Of a DNA stretch of 64,000 bases, positions 45,779-55,675 are shown piece after piece (the stretch's first letter is position 1; each line of letters opens with the position of its first letter). The notes beneath the pieces are model-generated. The model had not been told where the DNA came from, searched no databases, and worked only from the letters and a program-made list of their open reading frames with translations. Origin of the DNA: Westerdykella aurantiaca (taxonomy: Eukaryota > Ascomycota > Dothideomycetes > Pleosporales > Sporormiaceae). The position numbers were made by a program, and so were the translations under genes. The stretch covers positions 2,482,501 through 2,546,500 of the forward strand of contig JASJFJ010000001.1 in NCBI GenBank assembly GCA_030412805.1, in the 5' to 3' direction.

Positions 45779-46519
45779 ATGAGCTCCAACGAAACCTCTG
45801 AATTCCTCCTCTTCCCGTCAGAGATCCGTTGCATGATATACGACTCTCTGCACGTCCACAGACCTCGGGAGCTTGACTTGGGTGGCGACAGATGGACCGA
45901 CTTTCTCCTAGACGACGACGAAAAGAACCTCCTGCGGACGTGCCATCAAATCGCCGAAGACGTGCTCGACTGCGTCTACAGGTTGTGCTCCATGCGTGTC
46001 GAGGCTATTAAACCAAGGGACGCCATGGCCAGGGCCGTTGCAATCAACTGGGATGGTATCAAACGAATGCGCAAAGTGGAGTTCGTCCTCTACGTCCACC
46101 CCCTCGGCATCCTGAACTCCGCCCCAGAGGTGATCAGACATATAGCGCAGGCTCTGAGATGGAAGGGAGTGGAGCTCAACCGAGTGGTTGTCTCTGTACG
46201 TGCCATGGGAAATGTGGACTGTGACGACCTTTGTGTGGTACGGGCGCTTTTCGACCAGCTTGAGGAGCAGATGGATGCGGTTGAAACTATTCAAGGCCCC
46301 GACGACCAAAAGCACGTCCACTTCTCCATGGGAGCGCTGTTCGTTGACCCCGCTCTTCACACTCTCTTCCGATCCAAACTGGAAGATCGTCTGCACAAGC
46401 TTAATACACCCGGTGCCCCTCCGGACGCACCTCGGCGGCGACAGGCGAACATGCTGGAAGGGGATTCAGGGCGTGTCCAAGGATCATTTTTCAATCTCTC
46501 CACAAGATCTCGTTTGTGA
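45779..46519 (+). CDS. F-box/2EXR-like accessory protein, possible frameshifted end
   Basis: A single frame of 246 residues starting at 45779 reads FLLFPSEIRCMIYDSL near the start, the F-box/2EXR-like 'P-x-E-I-R-x-x-I-Y' core common in large mould families of unknown function. The rest is mostly helical, with no second domain. The C-terminal end, from 46410 on, is odd: a second frame runs open across the stop and reads FVIFKYMGQDGTLYYHL..., which looks like protein; a GTACGT at 46543 and CAG at 46619 could border an intron. So the true 3' structure may be different (unrecognised intron or frameshift). Presence of the gene: likely; exact end: uncertain. Confidence 0.55.
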   Translation: MSSNETSEFLLFPSEIRCMIYDSLHVHRPRELDLGGDRWTDFLLDDDEKNLLRTCHQIAEDVLDCVYRLCSMRVEAIKPRDAMARAVAINWDGIKRMRKVEFVLYVHPLGILNSAPEVIRHIAQALRWKGVELNRVVVSVRAMGNVDCDDLCVVRALFDQLEEQMDAVETIQGPDDQKHVHFSMGALFVDPALHTLFRSKLEDRLHKLNTPGAPPDAPRRRQANMLEGDSGRVQGSFFNLSTRSRL

Positions 46520-47225
46520 TCTTCAAGTATATGGGTCAAGATGGTACGTTATACTATCATCTGAACAGGACCCAGGTCGTCCTTGATGTAATCCGGCAGT
46601 CTCTGACTTGGTTAAGCAGGTACCTGTCGACCTAAGGGTTTGGCTTTCTTTTGGCATCCGAACACTCTTTATCGTACTCGGCAGACTTCCTGAAATATGG
46701 AGTGCCGCCTTTATACTGGATGCGACTCTTCACACTCTGGCGTGCTTTGGAGCTCCGCCTCGACCAAAGCTAAATCAAGACTACAAGTTACACCGCTATT
46801 TGCCAGAACTACGGTATGCGCTGGTGCCGCACCTACCTTGGCACGTTCTGGCGTCGACTTTCGAAGAAGATAATGTTAAATATCCCAAGATACAATCGTT
46901 CATGTTCTTCAGGAAATCACATTGCCGCACCATGCTTGTTGTGGCAGTTAGGCGAGAAGGCTGGATAGCTTGGGGGCGAAAGCCTTCGGGTATTAAAACT
47001 ACCAGCTGATAACGACCACCACTGTATGGCTGCCTTGTTCGAAGGATTTGGGAATGTGGCGCTCGCTGCATGGAGTGCTTACGGTGAGATTGGGGTACTT
47101 CAGCTGGGGAGGCGCCACAAGGCTCTATAAATGAGCAAGAGTATCTTCGTTCGCTTTGGGCTTGTACTTCTAAAATAGTAGGATAGTCGGAGTGTCGTTA
47201 AGTAACATCCAACTCAAATCCCAAT
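46520..47225. other. Intergenic, possibly 3' exons of the preceding gene
   Basis: The frame at 46608-47009 (134 codons) lacks similarity to known domains but shares a ..LHTL.. segment with the upstream protein by chance or by relation. A GTACGT..CAG pair spans 46543-46619. No further element recognised. Confidence 0.35.
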
Positions 47226-48436
47226 ATGTCTTTCCTCCGACGTGCCATGAGTTTCGGCCAGAGCAGAGGCGCCCCAAGCTCCCAGGCCGAACTCCACCCC
47301 TTCCCACGATACCAAAGTCTCGCAAACCTAACGTGGAATCAATGTTTTTCTATGAGTCGTGAGCAGATTACGAACGTTTTTCTCCGTGGTTTGATTATCA
47401 CGGATATCGGACGCATAGCCTACATGGCGTGGGTTATGCTGCAGCAGCCAACGTATGTTCTGAGTGATCGAGAGATCTCACCATGCGGAAGCTAATATTC
47501 TGAAGCGGTGCAGCATCGTCGACGGTGATTCTGACTACACTGCTGAGGGATGCGACGTTGGGCGGCGGCAAGAAGGCAGATCCTCTAAGGTAAGTAGCCT
47601 CAATCAACTACGCTCTGTCGCACTCCATGCTAAGTCGAACAGATGGCCAAGGGTCGACGTCCTCGACTCAGGACCCGAAAACCGTTGCAACCTACCACTG
47701 GGAAGTGTCCACTGGAGTCCCAGTAAAGGCACGATCCCACTCCATTTGTACTGTTACACCGTTTGCGACCTGCTCGGAGCATGCATGGCAGAAGCAGCAC
47801 ATCGGCTACCGACCAGTCCTGACTTCAGAGCTCGAACGAAGAGGAGCTATTATGCGCGCCTCGTCGCGCTCTACTCGCACTGGTGCACCCGTCTTATGGG
47901 CGATAGACGGCCCATGAAGGTGTCTTTGGCGGTCTTTCAGGACCTCATCATCCTCGGAAGTTGTATCCCGGATGTACCTCAGATACAGGCGGCCAAAGGC
48001 TTTATTCGGCTTGCCCGGCTGCAAGATCTGAAGAAGAGAGGGAGGCTTGAGAATGGCAAGCGCCAAGTGCTCGATTTGCAGAAGGTCCAGGCGACTTTGT
48101 GGGATTACGGCAACTGCGCAGAGACGTGGTGTTTCGCACTGTTGTCTACTCTGTGAGTGCATTATACGCTCATGTTGCATCGCTGGTTGCTGATTCGAAT
48201 CACTTAGCCCGGAGGCGGTCATGCCCAAGGCTTTTGGCATCGCAGTCAATACACCGGAGGTCGGGGTGACCAATGGGTACCACGCGTATAATGAGCAGTG
48301 GGAACGAAGTCGCGGGAGATATGCACCGCTATGTGTGAATTGCGAGAAATTGATGAAGCAGATTGCACGATGGGGCAAACCCGGAGACAAGGTGGTCGAG
48401 AATTTCAGCGTGTGGAAATGGGAGGGTCTTCAGTAA
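47226..48436 (+). CDS. Deaminase-fold protein, OTT_1508-like candidate
   Basis: Exons 47226-47452, 47506-47589, 47643-48152 and 48208-48436 join in frame to 349 residues. The first intron acceptor is an AAG (47503-47505); the nearby CAG would give an early stop. The C-terminal half holds DYGNCAETWCFAL (N261-C262-A263-E264) and, after about 50 residues, PLCVNC (C316-x2-C319). A C/H-A-E followed by C-x2-C is the zinc and catalytic Glu pattern of cytidine-deaminase-fold enzymes, and N-C-A-E is characteristic of fungal OTT_1508-type deaminases. The substrate is unknown; some relatives are toxin-like, others may be innocuous. The N-terminal 170 residues are helical without a domain I know. Splicing in the N-terminal part is the least certain. 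Confidence 0.68.
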
Positions 48437-48938
48437 GGTGACGGGCATAGGTTTTGATTTGATGAGTCAGTTTACCATGTTTGCGCCCATCTTTATGCAT
48501 CTTCCGTGTAACTGCAGCTGTGAAAATCGCCTCCCCCCAGGTACTCATTCCAGGCAGACCTCCGGCTAACTGTGGGGCTCCCGAACGCGTGGGGGCTGGC
48601 GTGGCTGGTGGAGTGGCTGGTGGAGTGGCTGGTGGAGTGGCGGCCCTAACGCTGCCAGGCCAACACACGACGTGCGAAGCAAGGCATATGCAAGCGTCAT
48701 GTCATCACATCCCACGATTGACGTTCGCTTCTCTGCTGGACAATTGCTAACAGGCGGTGAACTAATCGCGCTGCCAGAGTGCCACTTCTTATAAGAATTT
48801 TTATTAGATCATTTCTCCCTTCCTCTCCCACCGGCTTGTTTACTTCACCCACGGACGCTGGGGTTCGAGACGACACATTCCTTAACTTCTCGGGCGCATT
48901 CTACACGTTCCGGCTACCGATTAGCTGGGATTTGAAAA
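48437..48938. other. Intergenic with a short minisatellite
   Basis: 502 nt between the deaminase-like and GPI genes, holding the 12-bp tandem repeat at 48601-48640. The part from 48780 should be the GPI gene promoter/leader. Confidence 0.5.
48601..48640. repeat. 12-bp minisatellite, three perfect units
   Basis: GTGGCTGGTGGA is repeated three times, followed by a partial fourth (GTGG). Confidence 0.9.
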
Positions 48939-49778
48939 ATGCGGAGAGTCTGGAAGGCAGCCTTTGTGCTCTTCGCCATTGCGACTGCAGCACCCGACTT
49001 CGTCGTCGACTTCTCCGAACCACTCGCTGGAAGTTCCGCACTGGAGAACGAAACGATCGCAAACGACCACAGTCTGGAGCTAGTAAAGAGACAGAACGAC
49101 TGCCGTAGTGGCTACTCTCCCTGCATAAACCTCAACGCGCCTGGGCTGTGCTGTGAGATCGGTGACGTCTGCTCTCGAGACGCCGCCAACAACATCGCCT
49201 GCTGCCCGGTGAGCGCAGCCTGCACAGGAACCATCCGACCCGTAGTACCCACGGGTGCTCCTACAAGCGCATCTTCCTTCGTCCCTGGCACAACACCAAC
49301 CTCATCCTTCGTCTTCGCAACAACGACGACCAGTCCCACCCAACCGCAACCGACGTCCAATACGTTCATTCAGTCCAGCGCAGCGGGATCCTACATCCGA
49401 TCCACGGTACCGAATACCTTCTACCCTTTCCCGTACATACCGACGACTTACACCAATGCAGCCGCTTGCTCTCAGGCTTATACAAGCTGCCAGGCGGATG
49501 CTATGAGCTGCACGAGCGCTCTGGCGAATGGGGTCCCCGGCGTCACGGTCACCGCGCCAAACGGAGGCGCGACGATCACAGCAATCGCGAGCTTGGGACC
49601 TGAAAGGGCAGCTTCGGTTTGCGCGAGTCTGAGCAGCCAGGCGTGTTCCGGGCTTATTGTGGAGGCATGTGCTAGTTTTGGCAATGGGCCTACAGGCGGG
49701 GCGAGGACGCTGTGCGGAGGCATGTACGGTGTGGGTGCTGGTGTGGCAGTTGGCATTGCTGGCCAGTTGCTCCGGTAG
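48939..49778 (+). CDS. Predicted GPI-anchored, Cys-rich cell-surface protein
   Basis: A single exon of 279 residues. Residues 1-18 (MRRVWKAAFVLFAIATAA) are a signal peptide. A Lys-Arg at about 50-51 (LELVKRQNDC) looks like a Kex2 processing site. The mature part begins with a Cys-rich domain (CRSGYSPCINLNAPGLCC, CCPVSAACTG), then a Thr/Ser/Pro-rich linker with probable O-glycosylation, and a second Cys-containing domain (ACSQAYTSCQADAMSCTSAL). The end is hydrophobic (GVGAGVAVGIAGQLL), preceded by small residues, fitting a GPI-attachment signal. The family is widespread in moulds with an unknown role at the wall or plasma membrane. Confidence 0.87.
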   Translation: MRRVWKAAFVLFAIATAAPDFVVDFSEPLAGSSALENETIANDHSLELVKRQNDCRSGYSPCINLNAPGLCCEIGDVCSRDAANNIACCPVSAACTGTIRPVVPTGAPTSASSFVPGTTPTSSFVFATTTTSPTQPQPTSNTFIQSSAAGSYIRSTVPNTFYPFPYIPTTYTNAAACSQAYTSCQADAMSCTSALANGVPGVTVTAPNGGATITAIASLGPERAASVCASLSSQACSGLIVEACASFGNGPTGGARTLCGGMYGVGAGVAVGIAGQLLR

Positions 49779-50082
49779 CGAGGGAGGAGGAAAGGTGGAT
49801 GTTTTCGATTCTTTTGTGGATATAGGTCCGGTCTCAGTACAAATGGGTGGGTGATGTCACGACAGTGCTTTTGCATGGCGTTGGGATTCTTGACTTTGGC
49901 GCGTTTCAAGCGGGTAATGATGTCCATGGAGGAGCTCTCGGATGTGAATGAGTTTATTGTATTATGTAGCATGCGATTGATATGGGAGCCAACATATCAT
50001 TATGAAAAGTCATCCATCACTCATCATGAATTCGAACCGCCTCTTCCGTAGTCCAGCTTTTTCTGAATCCAAACATGTCAGT

Positions 50083-50627
50083 TTACAATACAAGCACAGC
50101 CCCAGCAGTGCCCAAAATCCCCATCGTCTTCATAGGCATTCGAGTAGCCGCAGCGCCAGCCTGCACCGTCGTCGTCGGTCCCCAATCAATACTCAGCGTG
50201 GGTCTCACGGGGATCAGAACTCCCTCGAGTGAACTCGAGCTGGAAAGATTCCGACTCTCACTGCTGCTCGTAGCCTCACTTATGCCCGCACGAGAAGTTT
50301 CAGTCTGGACCCTCGTCCCCGAAACCAAGGTCAAATCTGCTGTCGAAGTCACACCTGCCACATTCCTCAACTCGCTAATGGCACTTCGCAAAGCATTGAT
50401 GTTGCTCTGATATTCTGTCGGTAAGGCGTCAAGCCACCCCGACCCGGGCCTTGTGGCTGCTGTGAAGGCGCATCGATGACGGAAGCAGGATTGCCAGTTG
50501 TGGAGGATACGGATGTGTAGTAGTGGTAGAGCAGAGAGTTGACGGAGGAAGGGATGTAGTTAGAGATTGGTTGGGCGGCGGGGGCCGATAACGGGTCCGC
50601 TGGGGAGTGTGTGAGGTTGGACTTGGG
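50083..50627 (-). pseudogene. Frameshifted secreted/GPI-type protein gene or unresolved exon structure
   Basis: Minus-strand sequence from an acceptor at 50628 (CTAAC branch, TTTCACAG) reads PISNYIPSSVNSLLYHYYTS..GNPASVIDA. The frame then breaks near 50470; another frame carries on as GSGWLDALPTEYQSNINALR, then a Ser-rich linker and a hydrophobic end (GILGTAGAVLVL) ending at 50083. The two parts belong together by composition. No GT..AG pair restores the frame, and no ATG lies in the first part, so a first exon must be upstream or lost. Either a one-base indel (mutation or assembly error) or a decayed gene. It faces the GPI gene at 48939 and has the same general type. Confidence 0.55.
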
Positions 50628-51375
50628 CTGTGAAAGTGGTTAGGTGAGACAGGTGGGAAGAACGGGGAAATGATACGCTTGTCGAACTTCAAGTGTTGAG
50701 GCTAGAGCTGGAAGAAGTTTAAATATCTGCCGACAGACCGTCTCAGTAAAACTAACAAGAGAGAAAGCGGGAAGCAGCAGACCGGGAATTGTTTCCGCTT
50801 AAATTGACCAAAGGAACTACACTGCGAGCCATCTCTCGAGTTGTGAGACTGGATATTCGTGTTCCCAAATGTTGGAACCTTGGAAACTTGGAAGTGATTT
50901 GCGGCTGGGAGTTGTTTGCGGCATTCATGATACCGAAGCTCAAGCTTCTTGCATTGTGAAAGCGCACGGTAGCACTGCCTTTACATATCTTCTCCCAAGG
51001 AGCTTCGTGATGAAAAAAGTGCATTAGAACCCTTAGATCTGCTCTCAAGTATGGATGAACATAGCAGAGGATTATTGAAATCTTCGAACAAAGAATACAT
51101 GATATCAAAACCAACTCTATAGAAACGGCTATGCTGCCATTTGCCCAAAGAAAAGCGACCCAATCTCTATCAATAAAGTCCTTGAATCAAACGCGTCCGC
51201 CCCTGTACTCCGCAACGAATGCAACACCCCAAAGCAAGATCGACACAAGCGCCTGGCATGCTTGCTCATCACAATACCGACATAAGTCTCCAGAAAGCCT
51301 TCAATATCCAATATATACCACCCAATCCACCGGCTCAAGCGACGAAATCACGGTTCCGGTCATGCGCCGTCACAA
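50628..51375. other. Intergenic
   Basis: About 750 nt between the broken gene and APQ12. The MARSVVPLVNLSGNNS frame near 50830 could be a first exon of the broken gene but has no good splice match. No repeat seen. Confidence 0.4.
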
Positions 51376-51922
51376 CTAATAATAGCGCCTATGTGCTCGC
51401 TGCTGTCTCTTCAGCTCGGCTTCTTTTTGCTTTTGTAGCGCGGCCACACGGGATTCCCATCCGCCTGCCCATCGTATCCAGTTTTCAACTTGTTCTTGCA
51501 CGTCTTCAACGAATCCATCAAAACCCCGAGCGTAAATCCAGAGCGCGACTGTGGCTATCCCAGCCCACATCACTAGCGAGATGCCCAAACGGATCCATCC
51601 TATCACAACTCGGTACGCAGTATGTAGGATTTTATAAGCGGCGAAAAGGACAAGGACGAGTATCAGAATCGACTTGAAGTCCGGTTCAGTTGCGACGCGA
51701 GTGAAGAGAGGTGTCAGCGCGGACTCGGCGGTTTTGTAGATTCCCCAGCACAGCGATATTATTGATGTCAGCGTGCTGATTACTGGCGACGGAAGAACGT
51801 ATCGAAGGAGGTCGAGGTAGTCTATGCAGTCGTTAGATTCACAGTCCCCTGCTATTGAGTCAAAGCTGAGCGGAAGTCACCATACCTACTACCATGTCCC
51901 AAACGGCTTCGCGGTCGAACAT
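51376..51922 (-). CDS. APQ12: Apq12, nuclear-envelope membrane protein
   Basis: Exons 51886-51922 and 51376-51821 encode 160 residues; the first exon is only 37 nt (MFDREAVGTW-like reading not certain beyond the first residues) and joins DYLDLLRYVLPSPVIS across the intron 51822-51885. Two hydrophobic segments, SILILVLVLFAAYKIL (about 73-88) and LGISLVMWAGIATVALWIYA (about 101-120), are separated by a short loop, followed by an amphipathic helix (GFDGFVEDVQEQVENWI) and a basic tail. This is the Apq12 pattern. Apq12 works with Brl1/Brr6 in lipid balance of the nuclear envelope and in pore assembly. It adds to the RNA-export genes in the window, without linkage in function being implied. Confidence 0.85.
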
Positions 51923-53248
51923 TGTGGACGAAGATGTGCGTGATTGTTGCGATAGACGGTCGAGAGTCTCCAACTGGGAAAATGCAGTTTTTAATGAAAG
52001 CTCTATGGGCCTCTGGGGAAGCGTCCAAGATGGATACTGGACGGTAAAGAAGTGGAAGGAATGGCTCTTTCAGTTGTGGGGCGTGCTCAATTGTTTAGCT
52101 TTCAGCGACGCCCGATGTCACTGTGGCTGTTTCTGGGGAGGTTCGCTTGATTGTCGCGTGAGCAGGGGTGCCCTGCCGTACCTGCTTTCAAGCTTGGCGT
52201 GAAAGACTTCATGCGATTCTGCTACATCTTCAGATGGACGATAGTTGCAGGGGCTTTATTTGGACCCTATTGATCGTTCGCCACTAATTACGCCAGTATA
52301 ATAACCCTGGTCTCAGCTTGCTGGACCATGATGTTGCACCACCAACCTGGAGCTATCGTAACCTGAGGCTGTTTCCGACGTCAACTTTATGGAAGCTGCA
52401 AGATATGGCACATCATGGATTCCATGATTATTTCATTTGCAAATCTCACATGTGTAACTCGCCATGGATGCTCTCTGTCCGACATCAAGGAACACTGCGC
52501 CGATGTCCTGCCACTGGAAGCAATCTGAGCTGGCTGAACTTTCCAAACTTCGGCAAACAATTACAACTATCGAATATGTTTTCTGGATTAATGTTCCCGA
52601 AGTAAATTCTGGTTATCGGCAGTAACTGCAAGATAGATCGATCACACCACCTATCCCAAATGCCCGTTTCAATTGACTTGGGGCGGGTACCCGGGCTGCG
52701 AGTATGGGTCAATTTACGCAAAGACAAGGCATAAGTCATTTTACACGTAGGATTGAGGTTGCAGAAACTACAATAAAGTCAAGTGTTTCAAGTGTTTTTC
52801 TTGCATGGCCGTGCTGTAGCTGCTGCCGCGCCACTGTCTGGTGGGCCATTCGCATAACGCCGCCCACATCCATTCTAGACGCCAACAGTCAATGTTAGTC
52901 TCAATTGGCTCTGATTTTAGGTAATTAAATCCAAACTAAAATGGTTTTCTGGTCTCGGTTCTCTACTGCTGGCATGTTTCGTGGTGGTGGGACCGTTTGC
53001 TCCGTTTGCTCCGTTTGCCATCCTTCTTTCACCGACGATAAGCTACGTCACCCACGCCATATCCTTCCAAACGATTCCTAAGCCTTCGATACCACTTCAT
53101 GCCATCTGCTGCCTGCTGCTGAGGTAATCGCCTCGCTTAGCGCCCACACACAGTATTTAAATCTCTCTCGAGGCCGCTCCTCCCTCTCTCCTACACTCCA
53201 CTCCACTCCACTTCATTCAAACTTAACTACGATCTCTCTTTTTTCACC
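51923..53248. promoter_or_regulatory. Intergenic and promoter of the 53249 transcript
   Basis: 1.3 kb. The last 100 nt look like a strong fungal promoter: a TATTTAAAT at about 53154, long C/T-rich tract (53170-53215, CTCCACTCCACTCCAC), and CACCATGG start context. Upstream, TCCGTTTGC repeats three times near 52992-53021. No gene called in 52000-53000. Confidence 0.55.
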
Positions 53249-54246
53249 ATGGGACGCACCAAAGTATGCGAAGCTCTATCCTCATTTATCCTTCAGTCTC
53301 ACTGACAAGTCTTCGGACCAATCATCATGCCATCGTCCACAACCATCACGGCCAGCTGGCCTCCGGGTTCCGCATGGGGTCCCGGGGTCACTGGTCGCGT
53401 GCCAGCTGGGGGTCGGCCGGACACTTGCAATGCAATTGGCAGTGGCTCTGGGCTTCTCACCTTAGATGCTATGCGCGTCTAAGTGCCCCGGTGCTCGCAG
53501 GCTTAACAGCCGGTCCCGGGCGTTGAGAAGGGTCAGCCATGAGGGTCATTAGCAACGGGTCTGGGATACCCTAGCGTAAGTGCACGGTGGTTATCTGAAA
53601 TGCAACTGGCAGTGGCTCTGGGCTCTTCACCTTAGATGCTATGCGCGTCTAAGTGCCGCGGTGCTCGCAGGCTTAACAGCCGGTCCCGTGCGTTGAGGAG
53701 GGTCATCCATGAGGGGCAGGGTCTCAATGGTGGCTCAAATTTCACAAATGTCAGGTATTTTTCTCTTGTTTATCGTTGATGCCGAATTCCGCTAACTTCG
53801 AGAGGCAGGCCAATCGGCCACCCAAACAACCACCACAAACGCTTCGCCACACCGAGTCAACACCAAGCTGCTTAGCGACACTGGGACCTCCCAACAACAA
53901 CGAGTAAGTCGGGCTTCCGCGCAGCTCCATAGACCTTTTCGCTAATAGGCTTCCTCAGAATATCGTTGCTAGCCGCAACAACATACTTCTTCATCATCCT
54001 CACCTCCGCCATGAGGCGCCGTCCTGAGACCTCTCATACCAAACACAACACCAACAAACAGTGAGTACATTCTTTCTTGAATTACAAGACTCCATCACTG
54101 ACTTGCTTCATAGTTTAAATCCAAACACCTCTTGCAGCGCGAAACGCCAAGCTCGGTGGCTCACGAGCCAAAAGTTCATGTACCTGTATTACATCACTCA
54201 AATCAAAACTCTTCTTCCATCACTGCCTTGCAGTACTGTGCCGTGA
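53249..54246 (+). CDS. Small spliced gene with long repeat-bearing intron, unknown protein
   Basis: Proposed exons 53249-53263, 53809-53903, 53959-54060 and 54114-54246 give 114 residues. All three introns have GT..AG borders and a branch-like CTAAC/CTGAC. The first coding exon is just MGRTK in an optimal CACCATGG context after a CT-rich leader. The protein has a Pro-rich start, one hydrophobic segment (ISLLAATTYFFIILTS) and a basic tail, and I recognise no family. A stop (TGA, 54062-54064) would end it 71 residues in if the last intron is retained. The first intron (53264-53808, 545 nt) contains two 117-nt repeats. The gene could equally be a spliced noncoding host transcript. Splicing is well supported by phase; coding status is not. 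Confidence 0.5.
53429..53545 (+). ncRNA. Structured element copy 1 (intronic)
   Basis: 117 nt, about 94% identical to copy 2 at 53599. A hairpin CTTAGATGC/GCGTCTAAG (53461-53483, loop TATGC) forms with one G-U. The outer ends pair: 53429-53440 (AATGCAATTGGC) with 53509-53524 (GCCGGT CCCG GGCGTT) with an A-G mismatch in this copy. No tRNA, C/D box or ribozyme class could be assigned. Strand is given by the host intron. Confidence 0.5.
53599..53715 (+). ncRNA. Structured element copy 2 (intronic)
   Basis: 117 nt, starting 170 nt after copy 1. The same hairpin is at 53631-53653. The closing stem 53599-53610 (AATGCAACTGGC) with 53679-53694 (GCCGGT CCCG TGCGTT) is perfect, counting G-U pairs, with a CCCG bulge. 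The T/C change against copy 1 keeps pairing (U-G versus C-G). Confidence 0.5.
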
Positions 54247-55009
54247 TTGTTGATACTATATCTTGTTGCCTTCTGTTGATGTGCTGTTCCCTCTGTCATC
54301 CTGTGGGTCAAGCAAAGTCTCATGCCCTCGTGTCGTTCGAGTCCATTACTACATTCCTCAGCTTGAACTTCCTAGTAGATGGTGTTAGTGTCCTTCGAGG
54401 TGACCATGACTGCCCCGAGGTGGGCGTACCCAGCGGGCACTTCCAAGGAATAGTTGTAGTTGAGCACATGAGTAGCGGTTTCATAACATGTGATGTACGA
54501 TTTCATTCTGTTATCTCGCAAGAGTTCACTGCTATATATGCCGCCTATGCCACTTCACATAGGCCCAACGGCTACCAGCACGTCCCATAACGAGGCCGCC
54601 CAGCGCTTTCGTCCACTGACACACAACCCAACAAGAAGGAAACGTAAAGACAAGAAAAGCGGCAACAAGCCAATGTGTTGACAAAAAGTGTCTGGTATCA
54701 CTAGAGAAGAGCTCGCATAAAACGCCCCAAGCAACGCTACGTCGTCGACCGTCATGAAACTATGTACCAAGAAGAAGAATAGCAAACATTCGAACAAGGC
54801 GAGGAGAGTGCAGTGCGGTTAATAAGTCGTAATGAGACATGAGTGGAGTGGCTCTGAGTGAGAGCGACATGGACGGTGATGTTGAAGGCGAACGGGGAAG
54901 ACGGGTGACCTTGACGGGCACCCTGAAGAAGATGGCAGTGCGGCAGCACTGATCAGTCCAGCTAATGCGGCTGCCCAGGCAGACATCGACGAGCGGTGTG
55001 GTGCCTCGA
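54247..55009. other. Intergenic
   Basis: About 760 nt after the small spliced gene, convergent with the membrane protein gene at 55010. AT-rich patches; no further gene or repeat recognised. Confidence 0.45.
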
Positions 55010-55675
55010 CTATGGACTTTCGCCGTAGCGTGCGTAAGAGTAGTGGAGCGGACGGTCCGACTGGTGCGACGTCCGCGGTGCAGTCTCCCGTGGCGGTGAA
55101 CCGAACTCGGGATCAAACTTGAAGTCGAAGGCTGACGCCTCGGACATCGAAGGATAGTGGATGTATGGAGTTGAGCCAGATTTGCGGGACGTGTGAGATC
55201 CGCGGCGAGGGAATTCACTGGTTGGTGAGGTAGGCGAATAGGGTGTTGGTGGTCTGTCTGCGATGGACGACGAGACGCTTGACTTCCGGCGGACGCGCTC
55301 TGGTTTCCGGATTGGGGAGATGGGGGGAGTCTTGGTAGTGGTGGAGGGAGGCGAGGGCTCCCGAGGAAACTCATAGTTGTTGAGTTCTTTCTCGAGAATG
55401 GCGGGAGTTCTTGTTGTCCGGACAGTGACCGTTGGCCTGGTGCGCATGCTGCTCTTCTCGGGCCGTCTGGTGTACTGACTTGGTCTTCTCCAGGACTCGA
55501 ATTCTGCATCGTCGAGAGGAGTGACAGCTCGAAGAGAAAAAACACGGAGCCGTCTCTTGGATCGTTGCCAGACAAAGAGAATCAATGTCAGGACAAGAAG
55601 GACCACCAAAGTGCCCAGAACGGCGGCGAGAATGATCCACGCCTTCTTATCCATCATGGTGACCGTGCCGAACAC
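55010..55675 (-). CDS. Single-pass membrane protein with long cytosolic Ser/Arg-rich tail
   Basis: A single exon of 221 residues. After MFGTVTMMDKK comes one transmembrane helix (AWIILAAVLGTLVVLLVLTL, about 12-31), then basic WQRSKRRLRVFSLR, a stop-transfer pattern. The tail is Ser/Thr/Pro/Arg-rich: VTPLDDAEFESWRR, then repeated S-P sites (PREPSPPSTTTKTPPISPI). It ends RYGESP. PLDDAEFESWR appears to be a conserved motif of a mould-specific family of unknown function. A downstream Met in MMDKK is an alternative start. No catalytic domain. Possibly a signalling or wall-sensor-type adaptor by layout only. Confidence 0.75.
   Translation of the reverse strand: MFGTVTMMDKKAWIILAAVLGTLVVLLVLTLILFVWQRSKRRLRVFSLRAVTPLDDAEFESWRRPSQYTRRPEKSSMRTRPTVTVRTTRTPAILEKELNNYEFPREPSPPSTTTKTPPISPIRKPERVRRKSSVSSSIADRPPTPYSPTSPTSEFPRRGSHTSRKSGSTPYIHYPSMSEASAFDFKFDPEFGSPPRETAPRTSHQSDRPLHYSYARYGESP

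Noticed and set aside
53429..53545. tRNA-derived SINE or twister-type ribozyme for the repeated element
   Set aside because: There are only weak A/B-box and twister-like strings (TAACA, GCCGGTCCCG, GGAGGG); the order and required conserved positions do not fit.
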